This document shows, in pieces, positions 22,690 through 31,262 of a stretch of 64,000 bases of DNA. The first letter of the stretch is position 1. Every line of letters begins with the position of its first letter. The notes below the pieces were generated by a model, which saw nothing but the letters and a program-made list of their open reading frames with translations, searched no databases and was not told the origin of the DNA. The position numbers and the translations under genes were made by a program. The DNA comes from Corythucha ciliata (lineage: Eukaryota > Arthropoda > Insecta > Hemiptera > Tingidae), in the NCBI GenBank assembly GCA_038030265.1, contig CM075938.1, positions 57,467,189 through 57,531,188 of the forward strand, in the 5' to 3' direction.

Positions 22690-23612
22690 CAGTCAAAAAA
22701 TTTTTTAAAAAGCCTCCTAGCGGGCAAAACTCGTCCACTTCTGAAACTTGGCTCAAAAATCCCTTATTATAGTAGAATACGAGATCCGATGAGTCCCGAG
22801 TTGAGGGAGGGGGGGAACCATGATTGCGGAGTGGAGGAAAGTTTGGAAAATTCCTTAAATTTGAGTTTTTATGTCTGACTTGAATTTAAGGTGGTTTCCG
22901 ACGTATTTGTTCACGCTGAGTCGAATGAGACCACAGCCAGGTCGCTAGCACCAATATTGTCCGAGTTATGATGCAATTTGTACTAAAAAACACAGGTTTT
23001 TCAGGTAAAATCGCGACAATTTTTAATTTGAAGGAAATTTCCGGTTTGGTCAGCGTTCATATAATTCCTTATGTAGTTTTCAATGCTGAATCGAATGAGA
23101 CCAAAGCCAACCCGCTAGGATTGATACTTTTCGAGTTTTGGCCAAATTAGTATAAAAAAACAAGGTTTTTATTTTTTCATATTCAAACTATCCAAGTGGT
23201 GGTCCCAGTTTATGATCAGTGTGTGATTCTCTCAGCACTTATGCATTTTTTAGTGCTGAATCCAATGGGACCTGAGCCAAGTCGCTAGCACAAATAGTTC
23301 CTGAGTTATGGCCAATTTTGTACGAAAAGACACGAGTTTTGAGCCTGAAATCACAAGTTTTGCCTTCTGGCACTTGAAAAGCGTAGAAATTCTGGGATAA
23401 GGTCAACGAAACTCGGGCTGGACACGTATAACAGTAGGGTTTACCAATAAAATGCCCGCTACCTGCTCTTGCTTGGTGGTGCGGCTACCTGGTTAGATTA
23501 ATAATGGGAAGAATGGTACAAAAGGCAAATTTGATTATGGAAAGCTCGTCAGAGATGCTTTTCTTGAATAATTTACAAAAAAAATGGGCATTCGAAAGGG
23601 TTCCCTTTGGGA
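22690..23612 (+). repeat. Left terminal inverted repeat with three 170-bp subrepeats
   Basis: Matches the reverse complement of 29068-29982. Inside, the motif GCTGAATCGAATGAGACC recurs at about 22915, 23085 and 23255, a 170-bp period. Each copy is followed by GCTAG and a GTTATGGCC-like word. Such subterminal repeats are common binding arrays for transposases. Confidence 0.8.
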
Positions 23613-23872
23613 GCCTCACACCCTGGTCCTCATCCGGTCGCAGCCGTCCCGCCTCCCCCTACTATTCAGCTTGAAGGTAACCTCTAATTCAAAAGCTAGT
23701 TGTGTAATAAAGGATACTTTTGATATTCTTGTGGCATTACCGGAGGTGTGTTTTCAACAAACCGTGCCAGGGCTGCAACGCTCGCGTAGTACGGCTGCTA
23801 GCTGGCTCATGGCATAGCGTACGAGCCCGAAAACGAGGCTTTGGCGCCTGCCGGGTTTGAAACACTATGTAA

Positions 23873-24089
23873 GGCCGTTTTCACACTTGAGATTCTGGTA
23901 TCCGATTCCTGTATCGAGGATACTTGAAATGCAATACAGCCAAGGCGCTTCTTCACACTTAGATTCCGGAATCGCATACATTTTGTATCCGATACTGGAA
24001 TTAAGTGTGAATGAGCGCTTTTGCCGTATTGTATTTTTAGTATCCTCGATTCGGGAATCGGATACCGGAATCTCAAGTGTGAAAGCGCC
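23873..24089. repeat. Foldback MITE upstream of the long frame
   Basis: Arms of about 50 bp: GGCCGTTTTCACACTTGAG + ATTC on the left and the complement of GGCGCTTTCACACTTGAG + ATTCC on the right. An inner pair of related words (TCACACTTAGATTCCGGAAT; GGAATTAAGTGTGAA) makes it a double hairpin. It lies in the probable promoter region of the 1,538-codon gene. Confidence 0.7.
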
Positions 24090-24180
24090 TGGTACATTTT
24101 AGTTGTGCGGAAATGTGTATACAAAGGACATGAAACGTTATTTGTGGTGATCCAACCATTGGTGGGACCTAAGGATTACG

Positions 24181-24257
24181 CCTCGATGGTGTAATGGATA
24201 CAATGCTCGCTTCGCAACCCAGCCTCGGACTGGACAGGGTTCGAATCCAGGCATAGC
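24181..24257 (+). other. tRNA-like sequence with pol III A and B boxes
   Basis: Contains an A-box-like GATGGTGTAATGGAT, a TTCGCAA loop-like word and a perfect B box GGGTTCGAATCC. The acceptor, anticodon and T stems do not pair well, so I do not call a functional tRNA. It resembles the head of the SINE at 1973-2196. Confidence 0.45.
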
Positions 24258-24304
24258 CCATTAGGCTAAAACGTTAACGGATACTCCTCGCCTCACCTGC
24301 GTGT

Positions 24305-27300
24305 ATGAGAGTAAATTTTGGTTATAGGTTGAGTGGTAGTAATTCGCCTCAATTTGTTGAATTTACCGGCAAAGCTATTGATTGTAGGAAACCAAATTCG
24401 GCTGACACAGATGATTCAATGATTCTTATTGTTAGAATAGCACGCGAATCTTCTATCCGACTTTTCTTTCTCGCCATTGTATTGTTTCACATCGTGTGGA
24501 TTGGTGTTCACTGTCAGAAAATAATGACTGATCGCGAGTCTCCTCCCCCCCAATGTTTTATTTGTGAACTTTCAGTGAGTAGTGACGATTGTGTTGTTCC
24601 AAGCGCTGCAGCTTTGGCAAAACTTAAGCAGTGCAGTGTTGACAGGAGAGATGGGAAACACTCACTTCTACGTGCTCATTCAAAATTGATTCTACACCGT
24701 ACTTGTCGTCAATCATACACCAGGCCTTCTAACGTGAGAGCAGCAATTGAGTCGTGGAAAAAAAGAAGGACCACTGGGTTCACAAGCACAGGCAGAATCT
24801 CTCCTCTGAAGACAACTCGAAGCACAGGACCACCACCAACCCCATCCAACTCTTTCGATTTCAAAAATGTGTGTTTTTTTTGTGATGAAAGATTCTCTAA
24901 GAAGAAGAATACTTCCCCAAATTTACGTAAAGTGCTTTCTGGTGGTTTCAAAGATGAAATTATCAGAATTGGCTCAGCCAGGGACGACAAATGGGCACGA
25001 GAAGTTGTTGGAAGAATTTCACTCGCGAATTTGAGGACAGAAGAGGCGTCCTATCATCGCAAGTGTTTTTTGGCTTTTCGTAAGATACCCGTAGACATGG
25101 GTGCTCCTGCTCATCGCCCTGCGTCCTCAGATGTGTCCCTAGCTATGGATGTGGTTTACCAGTGGATTGAAGAAAACGATGATTGCCAGTTCGCTATTAG
25201 GAATCTGCAAGAAATGGTAGCTGAGGTGTGCTCGATCGAAATCAGCAAGCGTACTTTGAAAAGGAAACTGCTTGAACGGTACGGGGACCAAATACTGCTG
25301 GGATATGCAAACAGGAAAGTCTCCATTGTTTGTTTCCGCTCTCACGCTGGCCGAATAATCTCTGAGCAATGGTATCAAGATCAAATGAAGCTAGAGGACG
25401 AAGGAGAAAAAGAACGGCAGATTATGATCAAAGCGGCTCAGATCGTTAGGAAACACGTCGAAAATAGGAAGTATGATCACACCACCTATCCGAGCAGCTA
25501 TGGTTTCTTTGATGACGTGCAAGAGATGATACCGCAACCCTTGCAGGTGTTTTTACAGCACGTCGCTGGGGAAAAAAACAAAGTTAACAAAAGAAAGAAA
25601 TGCACGATGATTTCACATTGCATAATTTCTCTTATCAAACCAAATTCATTCATTTCTCCTCTTTTGTTAGGTATCGGATCATACATTCATCAAAATTTTG
25701 GATCAAAAACACTCATTGCACTGCTGTCAAACCTAGGTATTTGTGCTTCCTACCATGACGTAAAGACACTGGAGGCTTCACTCATCATGGGCCCCGCTCC
25801 AGTGATCAAAGAAGGGAGCTTCGAACAATTCGTGTTTGATAATTGTGACTTCAATGTTAACACCATCGATGGCAACGGAACATTCCATAACATGGCTGGG
25901 ATAGCATGTGTCACTCCAGCTGACTCGATACTTAACAGAAAGGGCCGAATTGAAAAATCTCGTACAACATCTATTCCCCAGCAAAAGAAAGGGATGGTCC
26001 AGATACAGCCAGTTCCTTTCAAGCCTTTTGGTGGGCTTCAAGAGCTCGTAATAAACAATATTGATAATATTCTCGTTCCGTCCGATGGCTCTCCGTCCCC
26101 ACACGATGTAACTTGGTTTATCGCTAAATTCTTGGGACTTGAAGGCGTTCCTGGATGGCAAGGATTTCTGGAACAAATAACAAGTACTGGTTACAGTGAA
26201 ATATCCACCGTTCTCCCTATGCCTTTCATCATGGCGCCTCCCTCTGATCAAGCAACAGTGTACACTTCATTGCTCATGGCTGTAGAACACGGAGAAAAAA
26301 TTGGTCTCCGCACGATTTTTGTCACGTTTGACCTGCCACTGTATATGAAGGCGCTAGAAATAACTTTATCGGCTCCTAAAGAATCACTGATGCAGAAGGT
26401 GGTGGTCAGAATAGGGGGATTTCATCTGCTGATGTCCTTTCTTGGAACCATTGGATACATCATGGGGGATTCTGGCCTCCGTGAATTATTTGAAATTGTA
26501 TACGCTGAAAACACAGTCAAGCACATAATGTCTGGGCATGCGTATTCTCGCGCAGTCAGAGCTCATAATCTTGTGGCTACTGCTCTTTTTAATGTTGTCC
26601 TGAACGACGCAAAACTCTCTCCACACGAGCTTGATGCCGTTAAAAATGTTATGTCTGAGTTCCATATCATGCCACCTTCGAAAGAAGAAATTGATTCGGA
26701 CCCTAAAATCGTTGCAATTCAGAGAAAAGTCGTAGACAAAATGAAAATAATTGAAAACAGGGGGCCGACAGCTAAACTTTGGGTGCAGTATCTCAATATG
26801 GTGATCCTGATCCGGCAGTTCATTGAAGCCGAACGGACTGGTCAGTGGGAAATGCACCTTAGTACTGTGCGACTCATGGTACCGTTCTTCATTGTGAGTG
26901 GCCACATACACTACGCGAAAGCTTGCCTTGTCTATCTGCAGCAGATGTTAACGCTACAAGAGCGTATGACACCAGACGACTACGCAAGATTCACGGGAGG
27001 ATACTTCACTGTGAGGAGAAGCAACAAGTTTTGCAGTGGCACTTCAACGGACATGGTCATTGAGCAAACAGCGAATCGTGAATTCAAAGTTAAGGGAGGA
27101 ATCGTTCAAAGAGGATTCACTGACGATGTAATAAGTGCGTACGTGCTAAGGAAGCCGGCAATGGCCATGATCACAGAAGCACTTGAAGACTTCTCAGGTA
27201 GAGCATTCGTAACATCGGAGCAACACATTGATGCCCGAGAAAGCAGGATCAAAAAAGACAAATATGATATAGATAAGCTTCAAGAACGCCTAGAATTAAT

Positions 27301-28921
27301 CAATCCCTTTGTTATCCCCTCAGAAGTTGTCATCTCTCTCGGAACAGGCATCAAGGGTACTGACAAAATCAATTGTCACATGGCTAAGGAGATGGGCGAA
27401 AAGCTCATGATACAATACGTGGGCAAGAAGTTCGCAGACATAAAAATGAAGAAAGCAGACAAAGTTCTATCCCTCGCAGCCGTCAACTCGTTCATTAAAG
27501 TTAATGAAAAAATAATCAATATCGACCCATTGGTATTGTACCAGAGGATGCTTCTTTGGAGAAGTCCTGCTGATGATCTCAAAGAATATTTCAGATTTGA
27601 ACTTTCCCCTTTTCCCATGTCATTATTTACAGTTTCCGGAATGAGAAAAAATGTCAAGTCACAGTTGTACGAGGAATTAATCACCGCCCCCGACAATGAA
27701 TTGGAAAAAAGCTCCTGCTATGTTATTGATGGTGGGAATTTACTGCATTCTGTTCGATGGGATAAATCAAAATGTTCTACTTACAGTGACGTGTGCGACG
27801 TGTACGTTAATTTCTTGATAGAGAAGTACAAAGACAAAACGGTGGTGGTGGTGTTTGACGGCTATGACGATCCCAACAGTATTAAAGAAAGTGAACATAG
27901 GAGAAGGTACAAACATTTTGCTCCAGACTTTACCATCACAGCTACAACTCCTACATATGCCAACCAGGAGCAATTCTTGTCTAGCACAGTTAACAAGAAG
28001 CAGCTCATTGACTTACTTTCTCAGAAACTGTCAATTAACAACATAGAAGTCGTGAAATGTGAAGGTGATGCTGATCTCCCAATTGTCGAAGCTGCAATTG
28101 CTAAGTCTGGGAGATACATCACAACAATTGTATCACAAGACATCGATGTTTTGGTGATTGCAATCGCAAGGGTCTCCCCTACTTTTCCCGTGCTATTCCT
28201 AAAGCCAAGAAAATCTCGAACAGGAAGAAAGGTATTCAACACAAAAACTCTGCAAGAGCAGCATGAGCACCTAAAAGACTTTATTCTTCTTGCTCATGCA
28301 TTTGGTGGGTGCGACACAACAAGTGCCATTCATGGCAAAGGGAAAAAGCAAGTTTTCATGCTTCTGCGAAGCATGCCGAATCTTGTCGAAGTATGGAAAG
28401 CATTCTCCAAACCAAAGGCCAAGCACGAGGAAATAGCGAGCGCGGGAGAACGCTTGTTCCTCAACCTTTATGGAGCAAAAGACGAGACTTCCCTTGATGC
28501 GTTGAGATTCGGTATGTTCGAGAAGAGTCTCAAGAAGACGATCGTCAAGCTCGAATCCCTTCCTCCCACTTCGGCGAGCGCGGCGCAGCACTCGTACCGC
28601 GTTTACCTGCAAGTTCAACAGTGGCGGGGTGAACAACTGCGACCGGAGGACTGGGGTTGGAGGCGCCAAGAAGAGACCCTCGTCCCAATCAGGACAACGC
28701 TGGACCCAGCCCCCGATGCTATTCTTCGAGAAATTTCATGCGCGTGCAGAAGGGGCTGTGCTACCCAGAAATGCGGTTGCGTGAGGACGGGCGTTAGCTG
28801 TTCCCCTCTGTGCAAGTTCTGTGAGGGGGTCACTTGCGACAACACAACCCGCCCAGAGCAAGAAACGGCACCGGTATATTCCAGTTCCAACTCCGAGGGG
28901 GAAGCCTCGGACGAGGAATGA
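24305..28921 (+). CDS. Transposon-encoded 1,538-aa protein: C2HC fingers, FEN1-like nuclease, CXC tail
   Basis: One uninterrupted frame between the transposon arms. Two CxxC...HxxC modules lie at the N-terminus (Cys84/Cys87-His131/Cys134; Cys190/Cys193-His251/Cys254). The central ~800 residues include FDNCDFNVNT, TFHNMAGI, GGFHLLMSFLG and ERTGQWEMHL; I recall relatives in invertebrate genomes but know no function. Residues about 1138-1345 carry, in order, the five acidic motifs of FEN1/XPG nucleases: VIDGGN (Asp1142), VVFDG (Asp1185), CEGDAD (Glu1253-Asp1257), SQDIDVL (Asp1279, Asp1281) and FGGCDTT with HGKGKK (Asp1337). A tesmin/TSO1-like CXC cluster (Cys1479 on) and an acidic end follow. 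Residues 1-73 include a hydrophobic stretch unlike the rest, so Met74 (24524) may be the true start. AATAAA follows at 28960. It may be the transposase, or a helper nuclease of the element. Confidence 0.85.
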   Translation: MRVNFGYRLSGSNSPQFVEFTGKAIDCRKPNSADTDDSMILIVRIARESSIRLFFLAIVLFHIVWIGVHCQKIMTDRESPPPQCFICELSVSSDDCVVPSAAALAKLKQCSVDRRDGKHSLLRAHSKLILHRTCRQSYTRPSNVRAAIESWKKRRTTGFTSTGRISPLKTTRSTGPPPTPSNSFDFKNVCFFCDERFSKKKNTSPNLRKVLSGGFKDEIIRIGSARDDKWAREVVGRISLANLRTEEASYHRKCFLAFRKIPVDMGAPAHRPASSDVSLAMDVVYQWIEENDDCQFAIRNLQEMVAEVCSIEISKRTLKRKLLERYGDQILLGYANRKVSIVCFRSHAGRIISEQWYQDQMKLEDEGEKERQIMIKAAQIVRKHVENRKYDHTTYPSSYGFFDDVQEMIPQPLQVFLQHVAGEKNKVNKRKKCTMISHCIISLIKPNSFISPLLLGIGSYIHQNFGSKTLIALLSNLGICASYHDVKTLEASLIMGPAPVIKEGSFEQFVFDNCDFNVNTIDGNGTFHNMAGIACVTPADSILNRKGRIEKSRTTSIPQQKKGMVQIQPVPFKPFGGLQELVINNIDNILVPSDGSPSPHDVTWFIAKFLGLEGVPGWQGFLEQITSTGYSEISTVLPMPFIMAPPSDQATVYTSLLMAVEHGEKIGLRTIFVTFDLPLYMKALEITLSAPKESLMQKVVVRIGGFHLLMSFLGTIGYIMGDSGLRELFEIVYAENTVKHIMSGHAYSRAVRAHNLVATALFNVVLNDAKLSPHELDAVKNVMSEFHIMPPSKEEIDSDPKIVAIQRKVVDKMKIIENRGPTAKLWVQYLNMVILIRQFIEAERTGQWEMHLSTVRLMVPFFIVSGHIHYAKACLVYLQQMLTLQERMTPDDYARFTGGYFTVRRSNKFCSGTSTDMVIEQTANREFKVKGGIVQRGFTDDVISAYVLRKPAMAMITEALEDFSGRAFVTSEQHIDARESRIKKDKYDIDKLQERLELINPFVIPSEVVISLGTGIKGTDKINCHMAKEMGEKLMIQYVGKKFADIKMKKADKVLSLAAVNSFIKVNEKIINIDPLVLYQRMLLWRSPADDLKEYFRFELSPFPMSLFTVSGMRKNVKSQLYEELITAPDNELEKSSCYVIDGGNLLHSVRWDKSKCSTYSDVCDVYVNFLIEKYKDKTVVVVFDGYDDPNSIKESEHRRRYKHFAPDFTITATTPTYANQEQFLSSTVNKKQLIDLLSQKLSINNIEVVKCEGDADLPIVEAAIAKSGRYITTIVSQDIDVLVIAIARVSPTFPVLFLKPRKSRTGRKVFNTKTLQEQHEHLKDFILLAHAFGGCDTTSAIHGKGKKQVFMLLRSMPNLVEVWKAFSKPKAKHEEIASAGERLFLNLYGAKDETSLDALRFGMFEKSLKKTIVKLESLPPTSASAAQHSYRVYLQVQQWRGEQLRPEDWGWRRQEETLVPIRTTLDPAPDAILREISCACRRGCATQKCGCVRTGVSCSPLCKFCEGVTCDNTTRPEQETAPVYSSSNSEGEASDEE

Positions 28922-29067
28922 TGAAAATAACATCCTTCTCCCAATTTGTTAATTGTTCCAATAAAGCATCAATAACAAACTTTCCATAATCTAATTCTCT
29001 TATTGTACCATTCTTCCCATTATCAATCTAACCAGGTAACCGCACTACCAAGCAAGAGGAGGTAGGT

Positions 29068-29982
29068 GCCCAAAGGGAACCCTTTCGAATGCCCATTTTT
29101 TTGTAAATTGTTCGAGAAAAGCATCTCTGACGAGCTTTCCATAATCAAATTTGCCTTTTGTACCATTCTTCTCATTATTAATCTAACCAGGTAGCCGCAC
29201 CACCAAGCAAGAGCAGGTAGCGGGCATTATATTGCTAAACCCTACTGTTATACGTGTCCAGCCCGAGTTTCGTTGACCTTATCCCAGAATTTCTAAGGCT
29301 TTTCAAGTGCCAGAAGACAAAACTTGTGATTTCAGGCTCAAAACTCGTGTCTTTTCGTACAAAATTGGCCATAACTCAGGAACTATTTGTGCTAGCGACT
29401 TGGCTCAGGTCCCATTGGATTCAGCACTAAAAAATGCATAAGTGCTGAGAGAATCACACACTGATCATAAACTGGGACCACCACTTGGATAGTTTGAAAA
29501 TGAAAAAATAAAAACCTTTTTTTTTTATACTAATTTGGCCAAAACTCGAAAAGTATCAATCTAGCGGGTTGGCTTTGGTCTCATTCGATTCAGCATTGAA
29601 AACTACATAAGGAATTATATGAACGCTGACCAAACCGGAAATTTCCTTCAAATTAAAAATTGTCGCGATTTTACCTGAAAAACCTGTGTTTTTTAGTACA
29701 AATTGCATCATAACTCGGACAATATTGGTGCTAGCGACCTGGCTGTGGTCTCATTCGACTCAGCGTGAACAAATACGTCGGAAACCACCTTAAATTCAAG
29801 TCAGACATAAAAACTCAAATTTAAGGAATTTTCCAAACTTTCCTCCACTCCGCAATCATGGTTCCCCCCCCCTCCCTCAACTCGGGACTCATCGGATCTC
29901 GTATTCTACTATAATAAGGGATTTTTGAGCCAAGTTTCAGAAGTGGACCTAGTTTTGCCCCCTAGAAATCATTTTTTGACTG
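29068..29982 (-). repeat. Right terminal inverted repeat
   Basis: Inverted copy of 22690-23612. Its inner edge carries an extra direct duplication: about 110 bp at 28960-29068 (TTTCCATAATCTAATTC through GCAAGAGGAGGTAG) repeats at 29135-29222. The terminus ATTTTTTGACTG ends at 29982. Confidence 0.8.
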
Positions 29983-31262
29983 TACTAATACGAAGGCTTA
30001 ACATTACTTTTATTTTTATTTTTCATTTTTCATTTTTAAACCCACGGAGCATGATGACGAAGACAGCTGACCTAAACTTAATGATGCGATGCTCGAAAAC
30101 TGAAACAGTCAGAATGACAGAGAGGGGAGGACTCGCCAAAAGATTAGTAAAACAATAAAAAAAAATTGAGTAATGTGATATTGTAGGTGAGGTTGATTTC
30201 AGCGTCGATTGTTGAGGTGATCTAGGAAAGGGGAAGAGTGGTCGCATAAAGAACGCGGAAAGATGAAAGATGAGCAGCAAGAGCGAGAAAGTGAGAAAAA
30301 TAGCGAGATATAGAACTTTTAATGGCAACTAAGAAAAAATAAAATGTAAGTTATGATAATAGGTAGGGGTTAAAAAAAAATTATAGATGAGAGGGGGAAA
30401 CTTTCGGCCTCTCTCATGTTATGAATTGGACCGGGTAAAAATATCTCTTTACCCTTGGGGTTTTAAATTGATTTGGGGCTTGAGGAATAGCAATATACGT
30501 GTTTGATGACTGGAATTTGATGGGTTGGGTCCAAGTTGATCGCAGATGTTGGATCTTGCAAGTTTTCGGGATTGATGCCTGGATCGAACGATTAGTACGT
30601 GTACAATTAGTGCGTGCGTAAATAGGTTTCTGAAAACTGGGAAGGGCAGAATTTTCGGGATATTTATTGGATTGGACAGTTTTCGAAGCGACATCGTGTA
30701 TTTCGGGTGGGCATGGTGACGAGGAAGTGTTAAAGGGGGGGGGTCTATGTTAGCGGTGGAGGGGTTAGGTTTGTTAGGGGCGGTGGGGGTAGGCTCATTA
30801 GGTGTTTTGGGGGGAGGTTCTTTAGGGGGTTGTGATGGTGGGTTCGTTAGGGGAGGTTGGGGTCGTTGGTTCGTTAGAGGTGGTAGGGGTCTTTAGTTCG
30901 TTAGGGGCGACGGGGCTAAGTTCGCTTTTGCTTGGCGGTGTTTCCTCTTCCTGGGGCGGTGTGAATAAAATAGGGAGATCCTTGATGTCGTCAAATCGAT
31001 AGTTGTCTAACTCGTGGAGGGGGGTGGACCAAAGTAAATATTTCGGGGGCTTTTTATAGGAAATGGTGGGGGTTATGAGGGTGGGTTTGTTAGGGGCGGT
31101 TGGGGTCGTTGGTTCGTTAGAGGTGGCAGGGGTCCTTAGTTCGTTAGGGGCGACGGGGCTTGTAAAGGGTAGCGTTCAGAGGATTATTTGGGGTGGTTTT
31201 TATATTTAGAATTGACTAATTGAGACCGGCCAGCTGTTTGTAATTGACCCTAGGTTTCTGTC
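29983..31262 (-). other. Gypsy 3' region with C-rich direct repeats, no intact gene
   Basis: Remainder of the retroelement between pol and the nested transposon. Two ~68-bp direct copies (about 30851-30918 and 31094-31160) are Pro/Thr-rich when read on the minus strand. An open but Met-less stretch of about 115 codons links them. I do not recognise an envelope or other known product. Confidence 0.45.

Larger units (their letters stand above)
22690..29982 (+). mobile_element. 7.29-kb DNA transposon with ~0.9-kb terminal inverted repeats and one long intact frame
   Basis: The left arm (22690-about 23612) and right arm (about 29068-29982) are inverted copies with few differences. The outer ends are CAGTCAAAAAAT on both sides, flanked by TA (22688-22689 and 29983-29984), which suits a TA target duplication. 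Each arm holds three ~170-bp direct repeats. Between the arms are a hairpin element (23873-24089), a tRNA-like sequence (24181), the 1,538-codon frame and an AATAAA at 28960. It sits in the 3' region of the gypsy element and is therefore younger than it. I cannot assign a named transposon superfamily. Confidence 0.85.

Noticed and set aside
24181..24257. Functional tRNA gene
   Set aside because: The A and B boxes are good, but the stems do not pair, so it is listed only as tRNA-like.
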